Positions 7,115 to 18,408 of a stretch of DNA of 41,014 nucleotides are shown here, in pieces; positions within the stretch are counted from its first letter, which is position 1, and each line of letters starts with the position of its first letter. Source of the DNA: Desulforamulus profundi. Its GTDB lineage: Bacteria > Bacillota_B > Desulfotomaculia > Desulfotomaculales > Desulfotomaculaceae. The notes under the pieces were generated by a model. That model made no database searches and was not told the DNA's origin. It was given only the letters and a program-made list of their open reading frames with translations. The position numbers and the translations under genes were made by a program. The stretch lies in contig NZ_AWQQ01000002.1 of assembly GCF_002607855.1 (NCBI RefSeq), positions 1-41,014 of the forward strand, written 5' to 3'.

Positions 7115-8937
7115 ATGCTGAGATTATTTAAAAATAAAAAAACAAACCCACCACCGGAAAAAGACTTAACCGGCAACACGCTGGATATACAAGACCTGTT
7201 TTCGCCGGAAGCATTGGATATCATGCGGGACAAATTATACCTGGGAGCCGACAGATACAGCCGTATCTATGCTGTATATGCCCTGCCCCGTCAATTACGG
7301 GTAGGTTGGTTGGATGATCTGAGCCGGGCCGGCGATGTAGACATCTCTATCCATATGTACCCGGCGCCGCCGGGCCAGGTGGTAAACAGCTTGCTTAAAC
7401 TGGAAACACAATCCCGGTCACAATACAGATTAGATCAAGAATCCGGCAACATAGCACGCTTACCCGAGTTGGAAGCCGCTATAGCAGACTACCGAGCCCT
7501 GCGGGAAACAGTACAGCTGGGAAATGACAACCTGTATTACGTCACCATCTTTATAGCTATCCATGGTAAAGACGAAGAAGAACTGCGCCAGCGGTCATCG
7601 CTGGTGGAAGATATACTGGCCAGAAAAGGCGTTTTACATATTGCACTCGCCTTTAGACAGGAACAAGCCTTAAAAAGCTATCTTCCCCTTAACGATTTAA
7701 AAATTATGGATATGGCCAGAAACCTTACATCAGGGGCAGCAGCCTGCTGTATGCCACTAACAACCTCAGCATCAGGCATATCAGCGGCATAGCCATGGGC
7801 CACAATATATTCACCGGTTCGCTGGTGTTTTTGGACAGATTTGCCGGCGAGCATGTGGTAGCAAACCAGCATATGCTCATAAGCGGTGAAACAGGATCTG
7901 GTAAGTCAGTTACCGCAAGATTGATAACGCTGCTGGAGTTAGACCTTAACACTAAAGCAGCGTACATCGACCCAGACGGAGAATATGTATACTATACCGA
8001 AAAACTGGGCGGGCAGGTAATAACACTGATGCCCGGTAGATTCAGCGGCATGAACATACTGGACGTGGAACCGGAAACCATTAAAGAAAACGGCCGCAAA
8101 ACAGAAAGAGTCAACCTGCAGGAAAAAACAGCGGAAGTAGTAGACCTGATAGCAGCCGTCATGCGGTATTACTCCGGCCAAGGACTTGATATGCGTCAGG
8201 CAGCCCTTTTGGAAGAAGCCGTTATGGAAGAATACCGGGAGAGAGAGATAACCGAAGATCCCGAAAGCCTATACAGTGGTGGTGTTAAGAAAACAATGCC
8301 CACACTGTCAGATGTTCAAAAAAGACTAGCCCAAAAGGCAGGGATGGAAGCTCTGGCGGATGCTATTAAACCCCTCTTAGCCGGCGGTTCCATCGGCATG
8401 TTTGACGGTCAAACAACGGTTAAATTAAAAGACGTGCCGATCATTTGCTTTAACCTAAAACAAGTACAGTCAGACTTTGCCCGGTTTGTGGCATCTTACG
8501 CCTCCCTGGCCTGGCTGTGGCAAAAATTTGCTCAAAGGGGCGGCAAGTCAATCAAAAAAAGCGTCAACATAGATGAAGCCTGGATGTTCTTAAAACACCC
8601 TGATGTGGCTAAATATCTAGAAGTACTGGCCCGGCGGGGCCGCAAGCACGGCTGTGCCCTGACAGTCATAACCCAGCGCTTTGAAGAATTTACCCATACC
8701 CCTTCCGGCCGTGCCATTATTGATTCTTGTGCTACAATACTTGTTTTAAAGCAAGAAGAACACGCGGCGGATGCGGCGGTGGAATACTTCAACCTGGCCA
8801 GCGGCTGCCGGGACCTGCTTGCCAAAGCAGGCCCCGGCATGGGCATACTACGCACCTCCGGCATAACGTCAGCCGTGCAGGTATCTCCGGCCCCCTTTGA
8901 ATGGCCCCTGGTGGAAACAAAAGTAGTAGGAACATGA
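7115..8937 (+). CDS. virB4: VirB4-type conjugation ATPase, frameshifted
   Basis: ATPase that powers assembly and substrate movement in type IV secretion at the cytoplasmic membrane. ATG 7115 follows TTGAGGTG. The first frame ends at 7792 and the second runs to 8937. Adding one base near 7766-7775 restores the junction into RHISGIAMGHNIFTGSLVFL and gives about 608 residues, usual for VirB4. Motifs: Walker A ISGETGSGKSVTA near 7885-7925, AAYIDPDGEY, the Walker B region KKSVNIDEAWMFL, and downstream the VITQRFEEF block of the FtsK/VirB4 fold. The VirB4 N-domain is partly duplicated by the separate gene at 4862. It is followed at once by small membrane genes of the same machine. Confidence 0.9.
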
Positions 8938-8959
8938 AAATAGACGGGGGTGAAAAGGG

Positions 8960-9175
8960 ATGTATCAAGAAGAACAAAGAGATATACTGGATGAAATGAT
9001 GGCCTGGGCATTTCGCTTTTCCGTAGGAATTATCTTTGGACTTATCGTAAGTACGGTGGTACCGTTAATAAAAACAATATGGCAGGTAATAGACGCACAT
9101 CTATACTGCCGCCGGGTGCAAAACTATGATACCAGCCGCCTACCCCAATGGATCAAGGGAGGTGGTGAAAATTAA
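8960..9175 (+). CDS. Small single-pass membrane protein of the secretion operon
   Basis: The 71-residue product has an acidic N-terminus, one helix (FSVGIIFGLIVSTVVPLIKT) and a basic C-terminus. The ATG at 8960 has GGGGGTG seven bases upstream and the stop overlaps the next gene's Shine-Dalgarno region. Its place between VirB4 and the VirB6-like gene suggests a channel accessory subunit. No family is recognised. Confidence 0.6.
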   Translation: MYQEEQRDILDEMMAWAFRFSVGIIFGLIVSTVVPLIKTIWQVIDAHLYCRRVQNYDTSRLPQWIKGGGEN

Positions 9176-11163
9176 AAGCAAAAAAATCTTAGGCAAAAAA
9201 ATCTTGGCAGGACTAATGCTTTTAATACTAATCCTGTCACCGGCAATATCGCTGGCAGGTACTGCTTGGGCGGCCCCCGGTGCTGCAGAATATGATGCAG
9301 GATATGATAACAAAAGTCCCTATGAAGAAGATAACCCACAGGATGAGGCGGCGTATTTGAACAAATAATAGCAAGCCTGCTGGAAGCACTCATTAAACTG
9401 GCGCAATTCCTGGGGTCAAAAACAGCCGGCCTGCAGCCGGTGGACAAACTTGTTTTCCTTTCTGATCTTGAAGAAGCAGAGAAAAAAATTGCCCCCTGGA
9501 CAGGCAGCGAAAAAGAATTCCTAAACCTCTGGTTTTTAGCCATGACTGGCGTGGTACTGCCCTTTTACATCATCTCCATTGCAGTTAGCTTTATAAAACT
9601 AATGACCTACTCGGGTAACCCTGCTGGCAGAAGCGAAGCCATACAATCCATCTGGCGCTGGTTCGGCGCCTTATTAATTACTGTTGCTGCCCCGGTGCTG
9701 GTGGAATCTCTGACCTGGTTAACCTCCATATTCCTTGATGGCATACAATACGCCTTCCAGCTTGTAGCACAAGAATCAGGCATAAACCGTACACCGGGAA
9801 ACTGGGGTGCTATCAACTTTGGCGGTGTAGCCATCACAACCGGCAGTATCCTCGGTACAGTATTGGTAAAACTTATGTTTGCCGTATTTTGGGTTTGGAT
9901 TAACGTAGTGTATGTTATACGGAAAATCGTACTATCCGGTATGTTCTGTTTTACACCGTTGATGGCTCTCATGTGGTCAGTTAATAAAAACACCACGGCC
10001 ATAGCCGTTTGGCTGGGAGAACTTGCCAGCAACGCCTTTATGCCGGTGGCCCATGCCCTTGTTTTATGTACCATTTTGGGCTTTATGGATGTAAAAAACA
10101 TTAACCAGCAGGGCACCTGGTTTCAGGTCTTGATTGCCATATATACCATCATGCCATTGGCAGAAGTAATCCGCAATACACTGCAGACACTGTTTACCAG
10201 AATGGCCGGCCTTAACGAGGAACACACGGCTAAAAAAGCATGGCAGCTGCCATGGGATTGGGTGGCATACTGTCTCTCAGTAGGGTCTTCCGCAGTACAT
10301 TGGGAGCAGACAATCCATCTATTGATGCTGCTTCACCTACACCACCGACAGGTACAGGTGGCGGTAGCATAAGTGGTTCAACTGCCGGCCGATTAAACCC
10401 GACACCTGTCGGGTCTAAAGGAACAATTCCCCAAACCATAGGTGCAAAGACTAATATTAGTAATGCAACAACACAAATACCCGGCAACAGTGGCAGCAGT
10501 GCAGGAACAAGTTTAGGTATAAATAATTCAGTTTCTAACTTAGCAGGCTCATTAGCAATGACGGGAAACATGCAAACAGGAAAAAGCCCTGTAGAAGCAA
10601 TTTCAAATACAGTTGGAACAAGTAAAAACACGGCTACACCAAACATAACGGTGTCCGGTAGCAGCTTGCAAGGCAACACAGGCGCAGTAAATAAGCCTGA
10701 CACCACTGCTTCTACTGTCGAAAACAACAGTGATAGTAAGGAGACTAAACCCTCACTGCCAAAACAAATGTACGAAAACATTAAACAAACTATGCATAAC
10801 CCGCAAAAGGCAGCCGAAGTATTTGGCGGGATGGCTAAATACAGTGTTGGGACAGCCATCCGTGCAGTATCAGAAGCCGTACCCGGTGGAGAAAAACTTG
10901 GCCATGCAGCAGCCAATATTGCAGAAGGCGGAGCTAGGGTAACCGGTGCCGCCGCAGCTACAGCATTGCAACTGAGAAAAACCAAGGCAGAAGAAAAAAC
11001 AACCTACCGGGAAGCATTGAAAAAAATCACCGGTAAAGAAAGCACTATATCAGCGGCCGGCAGTGCAGTAAACCAAATATTTTCCGCTGCAGCTGTTAAG
11101 AACAACACCCCCAAATATAACAGCGGCGGCAGCAGTCTTGACGGTGTGCGGTGGAAACAATGA
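9165..11163 (+). CDS. VirB6/TrbL-like polytopic channel protein, two frameshifts
   Basis: Three adjoining reading frames read as one protein of about 665 residues. Part 1 (9165-9368) is a signal peptide (LAGLMLLILILSPAISLAGT) and an acidic stretch. Adding a G at 9347-9348 leads into FEQIIASLLEALIKLAQFLG and a multi-helix core (LWFLAMTGVVLPFYIISIAV, VLVKLMFAVFWVWINVVYVI, MFCFTPLMALMW, VLIAIYTIMPLAEVIRNTLQ). Adding an A in the run 10232-10237 leads into a long Gly/Ser/Thr-rich, low-complexity tail (10250-11163). A polytopic core with a disordered tail is the VirB6/TrbL layout, the inner-membrane pore of type IV secretion. The start is GTG 9165, or ATT 9171 if spacing from GGAGGTG decides. Its last bases overlap the hydrolase gene. 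Confidence 0.72.
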
Positions 11164-12805
11164 ATAACATAAGGCAAAAGATAAGAAAAGCAGTACAGAG
11201 AAAACTGCTAAAAAAAGCCGTATCTTTTCTTGTAAAAAAACTTTTACTGTTACTGGCGCCGCTTATACCAGTGCTGCTCATATTGCTTTTGGCAATAATA
11301 TTTGCTGTAACACTGTTTGCCGCCTTCTACGGTTCCATGCCGCAGGAACAAACCCTGACGGGAGTTAAGGTAAATGATCAAGACCAAAAAATATATACTA
11401 AGGCAGAAAAGTTGGTACAGGAAAAGAACGTGGAGCAAACCTGGCTAAATGGCACACATCTGGCTTTTTGGCGGACTACTACGGTTCAGATGTCAAGCTA
11501 ATCAATAAATGGGGCGATATATACGCCCCTGTATTATTTAAAGCCAGCCAAAAGCCTAATAAAAACCTGTTACAGAATGAAAGCTGGTTAACTAAAAACT
11601 TAGGGCAAACAGCAGACGACTTAAAACCATACTTTTATTACAAAAAATCACGGATCATATACCATACAGAGGACGGCGAGGATGAGATATATGAGATATA
11701 CCTGCTGACCGAAGCAGATACCATCCGGGGTCACTATATTTTTGAATACGAGTGGGTTACAGAAGATAAAGTGACCTATGAAAAACTGGTTAACCGAAGA
11801 CTTATTAAAAAATGGGACAGACTGGAGGAATTTCTGCAAAAGTACCTGACATTACCCAACAAAAAAGAAACAACTACCGCCCGGCAAATGGTCTTTGAAG
11901 CAGGCCAGGGGTTTACTGCCAAAAAACAATGGTTTGAATGGCTGCAGAATAAATTTGGCAGCTCCTACTACTGGGTATCCTCCGCTATGGTGCCGGCCGA
12001 ATTAAAACCATACTTTCTGGAGGCAGAAGAAAAATACGGCATACCCTGGTGGTTTTTGGCTGCCGTAGCCATGAAGGAAAGCAGCTTTAATCCGGAAGCA
12101 AGTGGCTTTGACGGTACCGGTTCCTTTGGCCTGATGCAGATACTACCGGAGAACTGGCAAAAATACTCAGTGATACTTGGTTTCGACCCTGTGGCAGATA
12201 AAGACAACCCCCGGGCACAAATCCTGGTGGGTGCTTATATGTTATCTTCCTATGGCATAAGAGTTGACTGGGAGAGTAATAAGTGGCGTGAAGAAAGCCT
12301 GCTCATGCTGGTGGCATATAATGCCGGTGCCGGTAAAATAGGAGACCGGGGAACAGAAGAATATGTAAAGAAAAATTACGCTGAACCCATATGGGAATAC
12401 GCCGAACAATTCAAAAACCCGGTTATTTGGCCGGTACCGGGATACACCACCATAACATCCGGTTTTGGTATGAGAGTTCACTCCATTCTTGGAGTGGAAA
12501 AATTCCATTACGGTATAGATATAGCCGCTCCGGAAGGAGCACCGGTTGTATCTGTCTCAGGCGGTGTAGCTTACGCAGAATATGAAGAAGATGGTTTTGG
12601 CAAATATGTCATAGTTAAAGATGGTATATACGAATACTACTACGCCCACTTATCTGAAATAGAGATAAAAGACGGACAAAAAGTAACACCCGGCACAGTT
12701 ATTGGCCGTGCCGGCTCCACAGGTAGAAGCACAGGCTCACACCTGCACCTGGGAATTAAGCCTATTGGCGGTAACTGGATAGACCCTCTGCAGGTGTTGA
12801 AGTGA
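11160..12805 (+). CDS. Bifunctional cell-wall hydrolase: lytic transglycosylase plus M23 peptidase, frameshifted
   Basis: Opens the peptidoglycan so that the secretion channel can cross it (VirB1-like role). The first frame (to 11501) has a basic N-terminus and a membrane helix (LAPLIPVLLILLLAIIFAVT). Adding one T to the run at 11465-11469 joins it to the frame ending at 12805, giving about 548 residues. The SLT domain has its catalytic Glu in AVAMKESSFNPEASG, with GSFGLMQILPENW and VAYNAGAGKI. The M23 domain has TSGFGMRVHSILG, the zinc ligands H and D in HYGIDIAAPEG, and HLHLG near the end. This SLT+M23 order is common in Gram-positive conjugative elements. It is the last gene of the secretion block, followed by a terminator. 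Confidence 0.88.
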
Positions 12806-12819
12806 TAACTATCCCGACC

Positions 12820-12851
12820 ATCCCGGCTTATAAAGCGGGATATGTTTTTTT
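12820..12851 (+). terminator. Rho-independent terminator ending the secretion block
   Basis: ATCCCG at 12820-12825 pairs with CGGGAT at 12836-12841, followed by ATG and a run of seven T residues. Confidence 0.7.
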
Positions 12852-12881
12852 AGAGTAATCAATGCAGGGCAGGTGGAAAAA

Positions 12882-14659
12882 TTGAACATCTTGGTGGCAG
12901 CTCCTGACGATACAATAAGAGACTATTTGCGAGAGGCAGGATATAACGCCTGGAGCTTGTACAGTAACGATTTGATTTTACAGATGGTAGAAAAATACCA
13001 GATAGAAGCAGTTATTTACCTAACCAAAATGAGTGCCGTTATTCCCCATGAAGAAGCTATTACAGAAACCAGGAAGCTGCAAATACGAGTTATACTGGCT
13101 GCTGATAAAGACAAAGAGGAAACTTTACTTACCTATGCGGCAGCTATAGGGGTTAAAGATATCCTTATATATCCTGTCAACCCGGAAGAAATATTGCACC
13201 GTTTAAAGAACCCTGCTACGGTAGAAGAAGTATTTGGTTTTTTAAAACAAATCGGTCAAAGAACGAGACATAAACCATTTCAAAAGACAAGCGATAAAGA
13301 CATAGACGAAATAAAAGATATAGACAAACCAGCGTGGTATAAACGGCTTATTGATATAGGTCAAGGGTCCAAATCGGTAGTAAATAATTCCCAAGTTCTT
13401 TCTGAAAAACAGACAGTAAAACAGTCAGAAAAAGAACTGGCACCACAACTGTTCACAAAAACAGCAACCCCAACAACAATTCTTGGTTTAGGCAACCAAA
13501 ATCTCAACGAATGGTTTAAAAACACCTTTTCGCACACAACGGAAATTGTTTTAGCTGCCTCATCCCCCGAAGAATTTCGGACAGCAGTACAGGAAAAATG
13601 CCCGGACATTGCTGTTATAATGCGGACCGGACCAACCGGCGGGCTTCCTTATGCTGATGAATTGGCCGTTTTTTCCTGCCAATATGCCCGGCACGTCATA
13701 TTCATCGCCGGGGAACTGGACGATGAAGGCAAAATAATGGCTGAAGCAGTAAAAAACGCCGGCGGCAAGGTGCTGTCCTGTCCGCCGGGGGAAACCATAT
13801 CAGGGGAAGAGTTGGTACTGCTCATCCAGAACACCATTAATGAGACAATCTATGAAGATGAGCAGGAAGAAGAAATTATATACGGCAATGAAAAAACCCG
13901 TGGTTCCGCAGAAAATTTTCTGCAAAGCATATCCCAGGTGACGGATATATTAAAAAAAGCCGTACCCCGCAGGACAGAAACAGAGGAATTGCCCATCAAT
14001 ACCGCCCGTATTCCAAAACACCCATCTGCTATTACAGCAGGGGGTGTTTTGCTTATAGTAAGCCCCTGGCGGCCGGGCCTGGCGGGAAGAATAGCGGCCA
14101 GTGCCGCCAAAATATTCAGCGAAGGAGGGGGTGAAACTGCTGTCATCTGTGCATCAGGACGCAGTACCGCCGCGTCCTGGCTTGGCGTGACAGATGAAGA
14201 ACTCATCTTATCAGACTGGCGGGTGCCGGGCAGTCAGATCCCGGTTGATAGGGGAAATATAAAAATCTGGGCCGTTGACCCGGCCAAGTCCCTGCACATG
14301 AACATAAAAGAAGACCTGCCGTATATCCTGAAGGAAGCCAGAAATAAAGCCAATTACACTGTCATTGACTTCGGGGAGGACATAGACCTGGCCCAATCCT
14401 ATATCCATCAAAAGGAGGCTGTGCTTCTCTGCGTGGTTCCCGGCAGTGACCCGGTGGAACAGAAAACGTCTTTAATCTGGCTAAAGAGAACACTGGGGAA
14501 AAAGACAATATTGTCATTGGTTTTGACCTGCGTGAACAGGGACGAATACCGGAGGGTGTTTCAAGCAAACTTACCATCACAACCAGTCCGGAAGAAGCCC
14601 TGCAGAACGCCTTAAAGAAAAACCTGGATCAATATATCTGGAATGAGGTGATAAGTTGA
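12882..14659 (+). CDS. TadZ/CpaE-like protein with receiver-like and degenerate ATPase domains, frameshifted
   Basis: TTG 12882 is preferred because AGGTGG stands five bases before it. The first 110 residues resemble a response-regulator-like fold without an obvious phospho-Asp site (NILVAAPDDTIRDYLREAGY). A second such domain and a MinD/TadZ-like domain (GGVLLIVSPWRPGLAGRIAA) follow. The P-loop is not canonical: WRPGLAGR replaces GGVGKT, so ATP hydrolysis is doubtful. The open frame stops at 14615, but adding one A at 14483-14485 gives WLKENTGEKDNIVIGFDLRE and an end at 14659, overlapping the next start by four bases. TadZ proteins place the Tad pilus machine in the cell. This is the first gene of the pilus operon. 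Confidence 0.65.
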
Positions 14660-15294
14660 AAAAACTAAAAAAATACCTCCATATCGTGCTGGCTGTGGCT
14701 TTAGCTGCAGGAGCTGGGTTGTCTGCCTGGTACTTTATCAATAGCAATACCCCGACACAAAAAGTAGTAATAACACAAGGGAAATTACCCTCTGGCACCA
14801 TTCTTAACAGTTCAAATATCAGTACCAAACTGGTATCTAAATCAGCTATACCGCCGGGAGCTATTACCAACCCGGATGAAGTAATAGGCAAAACTCTGAA
14901 CATCCCGGTTCTGAGTAATGAAATCCTGCAAAAAGACCATGTGGCAGCAGGCATAGGCAGTTTGGCGGCAAGACTGGCATCTGTTGCCCCGGGTAAAGTG
15001 GCCGTAGACCTGCCCCAGGAAACCGCCCAGGGTCTAAAGGGGTTGGAAGTGGGCGATAAAGTTAATGTTTACGGGGAAATAGGAGTTTCCACCGGCGACG
15101 GTAAGGCTGCAACCATGGTAGAAAAAGTCGCCAGCAATGCCATTGTTCTTTTTGCTCCAACCAACCAAGATATGCGCCCTGATAAAAGCGGCGCTATCAT
15201 CATAGCTTGTGACCCTTCGGAAGAACAGAAAATCGCCCAGGTATTAACAGGGGGTAAAAAAGTAACTCTGTTCCTCCAGCAGGAGGTGAAGTAG
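14656..15294 (+). CDS. cpaB: CpaB-like SAF-domain protein (Flp pilus assembly)
   Basis: The 212-residue product begins with an N-terminal membrane anchor (LHIVLAVALAAGAGLSAWYF), followed by a SAF domain (VVITQGKLPSGTILNSSNIS; IPPGAITNPDEVIGKTLNIP; ILQKDHVAAG). It then has the CpaB/RcpC C-terminal beta domain (GKVAVDLPQETAQGLKGLEV; GDKVNVYGE). CpaB/RcpC proteins act at the cell envelope in Flp pilus assembly. TTG 14656 has GAGGTG five bases upstream and overlaps the stop of the TadZ-like gene as read in its corrected frame, which supports the frameshift correction there. The reading frame is intact. Confidence 0.85.
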   Translation: MKKLKKYLHIVLAVALAAGAGLSAWYFINSNTPTQKVVITQGKLPSGTILNSSNISTKLVSKSAIPPGAITNPDEVIGKTLNIPVLSNEILQKDHVAAGIGSLAARLASVAPGKVAVDLPQETAQGLKGLEVGDKVNVYGEIGVSTGDGKAATMVEKVASNAIVLFAPTNQDMRPDKSGAIIIACDPSEEQKIAQVLTGGKKVTLFLQQEVK

Positions 15295-15297
15295 AGG

Positions 15298-17580
15298 ATG
15301 TTCTTAGGACTTGCTAATATATTTAACCTTTTTAAATTTAAAAAGAAAAAAGAAGTAGAAGAAGCCCCTGTTTTATGGGGTGCAGCGGTTCCCAAACTGC
15401 AGGAATATCAAGAAGAATTAGTAACTTTATATAACATCCCTGTAAGCCCACAGGCTATTCCTGGGCGGGGGAAAATATGGGTGGTGCAGTCGCCGGAAGG
15501 CGGGGACGGTTCTACCACGGTAGCCACCAACCTGGCGGCGCTTTTAGCTAAAAAACACCCGGAAAAAGTTATCCTTCTCGACCTTGATGGTATTGGGAAG
15601 ATGAGAAGCCGCATGGGACTGCCGGTAAGCCACTGTCTGGTCAACATCCTGGACTGGCAGGATATCCGGCAGGTAAGCCAAATGCAAAAAGCCATGGTGC
15701 ACCATTCCTCCGGCGTCATGGTGGTGCCCGGCGTACTGCATCACGACCATATACAGTTTATCACTGCAGACTTCATTTTTAATCTGCTGTCCCTGCTGAA
15801 AGAAAGATTTGACCACATTATTTTAGGCTGCCCACCGGTAGGACACCAAAATAACACCTGGGCGGTGTCTCTGGTGGCAGATACAATTTTAGCCGTTATT
15901 AAACCCGACCGGACCAGCCTGGACTTAATCAAAGATAATTTAAGTTACCTTAACCGGTTGGGGTGCAGTAAAAGAACATATACCCTACTGAACCAGGCCG
16001 GTATGCCGGGCGGCATTCGCAAATCAGATATTCTTAATAAAAAGCAATCGGATATTAATATAGATTTTATCCTGCCCTACAGCGAGTATGTTCACGAAGC
16101 CAACAACAAAAGAGAACTGGTGGTATTGACCAGAGCCAGGGATGATTTCAGTCAGGCATTGAAGGAAATTGCAGAAAAACTGGAAAGACAGACGAACCCT
16201 ATCGTAGACGGATTAGACAAAGAACTGCTCCAAAAACTGGCCGCCAACTGTTCTGCTTTTCAGCCGCCGGAACTGGAGGATGAAGAACATGCTTTAGAAA
16301 ACGCCAGCAGTATTACCGCCAAAATACCGGGTTTAAAAGAACATGACTACCGCAGAATTAAGATTTACGTCCAGGATGCCCTGCGGAGGCAGTTAAAGCC
16401 GGAAGAAAATAAGGGTACCAGAGACCCTATTGTCCGTTCCCGCTTGCGTTCCGTTATCTCCCGGGCGCTGGTGAATTACAGCATACCCCTGGGACAGTCG
16501 GCGGCAGAAATGTTAGTAGAAGAATTGGGTAATGAGTGTCTGGGTTTCGGACCTTTGGAACCTTTCTTTTATGACCCGGAAGTGACGGAAATAAAGGCCC
16601 GGTGGAACCAGATCAGAGTAGAAAAGCACGGGCAGGAGTTTATAGCAGACGCAACCTTTCGGGATGAACAGCACATCAGGGATATTTTAGACAGGATGCT
16701 GGCCCCCACCGGGCGGTCTGTCAGTCCGGCCACTCCCAAAGTAATAGCGCGACTGTTTGACGGTTCCCGCCTGATAGCCCACATTCCCCCGGTGGCGGTA
16801 CACGGTACCCTGATTACCATCCGCCGGTTCCGGCAGGACTTAAATATCGAAAACTTAATTGAAAACGGGGCCATGAGCCGGGAAATGGCTGAATTTTTAC
16901 GTGCAGCGGTAATAACGAAGCAAAACCTGGTAGTGTCCGGCGGTACATCTTCCGGTAAGACCACCCTGCTGAACTGCATTGCCAGCTTTATACCACATAA
17001 CGAAAGCATTGTTACTATCGAAGACCCGGCGGAACTGCAGCTGCAGCACCCGGACGTCCGTTCTTTGGAAGCAAAACCTCCTAATATTGAAGGTCTGGGT
17101 GAAGTAACCATGCGGGAACTGGTGGCGGATGCCCTGCGAATGGCCCCAAAACGCATTATCGTAGGTGAGTGCCGCAAGGGAGAAACCTTTGATATGCTGC
17201 AGGCTATGAACACCGGACACGAAGGCAGTATGAACACCATGCACGCCAATACTGCCTACCTTGCAGGTAAACGCATGGTCAGCATGGTGCAGATGGCTGA
17301 CATGGGCCTGCCCTACGATGCTATTGTGGAACTCTGCAGTGTAGTTGACATTATCGTGCAGGCAGTTAAGGAGCGCAAAACCGGTAAAAGAAGAATTGAC
17401 CATATTGCCGAGGTGGTAGGAGTAAAAAGAAACGAGGAGGGTGTGCTGTCCTTAGAATTAAACTACCTGTGGCAGTGCAACAAAGCCACCGGTCAATTCG
17501 AGTGGGTGGCAGATAAATTTACTCGTCAAGAGATCTTTATAGATGAAGGCAACTGGACACCGGGGTGGTTGAAATGTTGA
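15298..17580 (+). CDS. tadA: TadZ-TadA fusion: MinD-like domain joined to the pilus secretion ATPase
   Basis: An intact 760-residue protein. Residues 58-280 are a MinD/CpaE-like domain (KIWVVQSPEGGDGSTTVATN, KVILLDLDGIGKMRSRMG), but the Walker lysine is replaced by Ser (GGDGSTT). Residues about 345-740 are a CpaF/TadA ATPase of the VirB11 superfamily: LGFGPLEPFFYDPEVTEIKA, Walker A GGTSSGKTT at 548-556 (Lys 554), SIVTIEDPAELQLQHPDV (Asp box), RIIVGECRKGETFDMLQAMN (Walker B) and the His box GSMNTMHANTA. TadA hydrolyses ATP at the membrane to build the Flp pilus. It follows cpaB by three bases, with AGGAGGTGA upstream. Fusion of the positioning domain to the motor is unusual. Confidence 0.92.
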   Translation: MFLGLANIFNLFKFKKKKEVEEAPVLWGAAVPKLQEYQEELVTLYNIPVSPQAIPGRGKIWVVQSPEGGDGSTTVATNLAALLAKKHPEKVILLDLDGIGKMRSRMGLPVSHCLVNILDWQDIRQVSQMQKAMVHHSSGVMVVPGVLHHDHIQFITADFIFNLLSLLKERFDHIILGCPPVGHQNNTWAVSLVADTILAVIKPDRTSLDLIKDNLSYLNRLGCSKRTYTLLNQAGMPGGIRKSDILNKKQSDINIDFILPYSEYVHEANNKRELVVLTRARDDFSQALKEIAEKLERQTNPIVDGLDKELLQKLAANCSAFQPPELEDEEHALENASSITAKIPGLKEHDYRRIKIYVQDALRRQLKPEENKGTRDPIVRSRLRSVISRALVNYSIPLGQSAAEMLVEELGNECLGFGPLEPFFYDPEVTEIKARWNQIRVEKHGQEFIADATFRDEQHIRDILDRMLAPTGRSVSPATPKVIARLFDGSRLIAHIPPVAVHGTLITIRRFRQDLNIENLIENGAMSREMAEFLRAAVITKQNLVVSGGTSSGKTTLLNCIASFIPHNESIVTIEDPAELQLQHPDVRSLEAKPPNIEGLGEVTMRELVADALRMAPKRIIVGECRKGETFDMLQAMNTGHEGSMNTMHANTAYLAGKRMVSMVQMADMGLPYDAIVELCSVVDIIVQAVKERKTGKRRIDHIAEVVGVKRNEEGVLSLELNYLWQCNKATGQFEWVADKFTRQEIFIDEGNWTPGWLKC

Positions 17581-18404
17581 TCTTGTCGGTGTTGTTCATA
17601 AGCCTGGCAGTACTGTTGTTGGTATTGGGTTCTAAGCTATGTCTTAAGAAAGAAGTGAAGCTCAATGACCAGCACATAGAGGTCGGTGACGGCAAGCAGA
17701 GGAAAAGCAACACTTCTTTAATTGCATTACTGGGCAGTGTTATTGGTGCCGCATTGGCCTATGCAATCACAGGCAACTTATTTTTAACCCTATTAGGATT
17801 AAGCGGTGGTTACTTTGCCCTAAAATGGACAAAAGCTAAAAGGGAAAGAGAAAGACTGGAACTTCTACAAAGCCAGTACCCCGATGTACTATCCCAGCTG
17901 GAAACTGCCACCGCTGGTTCCCTCAACCCTCACCAAGCCTTGGAAGATGCCATCCCCAACCTGCCCCGGCCGGCCCGGGACGTTTTTTATGAAGTCTTAA
18001 CTTTAACAAGGGTAGCCGGGTATGATGTCAGCGAGGCATTAGAAAAGGTTGCCGATGAAACCGGCTGGCAAGATTTACGAAGTCTGGCGATGGGCTTCCG
18101 GCTTTCCATTAATATGGGTATTAACCTCTCCACTATCTGTAAGCATTTACTTGAATCCAATTACGAAAAAGAAAGTTATCGAGGACAGATTAGAGGAGCT
18201 ATTTCACAAAACATCATGACTATTAAAGTGTTAAGTGGCTTACCATTCTTTGTAATCGGTATTGCCAGAATTACTTCTCCAGAATTTGCGGAACCGCTGT
18301 TTAATACCCCGGAAGGAGTAGTATTCTTTCTAATCTGTGTAGGCATGATAGCCGCCGGCAATATAGTGGCAAAGAAAATGATTTACCGGACGATGGGGGT
18401 GTAG
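17574..18404 (+). CDS. tadB: TadB, Flp pilus platform protein
   Basis: A type II secretion F-domain (GspF-like) inner-membrane platform protein that pairs with TadC under the TadA motor. N-terminal helices (LILSVLFISLAVLLLVLGSK, SLIALLGSVIGAALAYAITG) are followed by the cytoplasmic F domain (PDVLSQLETATAGSLNPHQA, LTLTRVAGYDVSEALEKVAD, LAMGFRLSINMGINLSTICK) and two C-terminal helices. ATG 17574 is preferred over the GTG at 17565 because GGGGTGG then stands five bases upstream. It overlaps the end of the fusion gene by seven bases, so translation is coupled. Confidence 0.88.
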   Translation: MLILSVLFISLAVLLLVLGSKLCLKKEVKLNDQHIEVGDGKQRKSNTSLIALLGSVIGAALAYAITGNLFLTLLGLSGGYFALKWTKAKRERERLELLQSQYPDVLSQLETATAGSLNPHQALEDAIPNLPRPARDVFYEVLTLTRVAGYDVSEALEKVADETGWQDLRSLAMGFRLSINMGINLSTICKHLLESNYEKESYRGQIRGAISQNIMTIKVLSGLPFFVIGIARITSPEFAEPLFNTPEGVVFFLICVGMIAAGNIVAKKMIYRTMGV

Positions 18405-18408
18405 CGTA

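Noticed and set aside
10230..10985. 251-residue leftward reading frame rich in Ala, Pro and Leu
   Set aside because: It is the complement of the low-complexity Gly/Ser/Thr tail of the VirB6-like protein; such tails produce open frames on the other strand by composition.
16569..17403. Long leftward reading frames inside tadA
   Set aside because: They are mirror frames of a strongly conserved ATPase with a biased codon pattern; no ribosome sites or domains.
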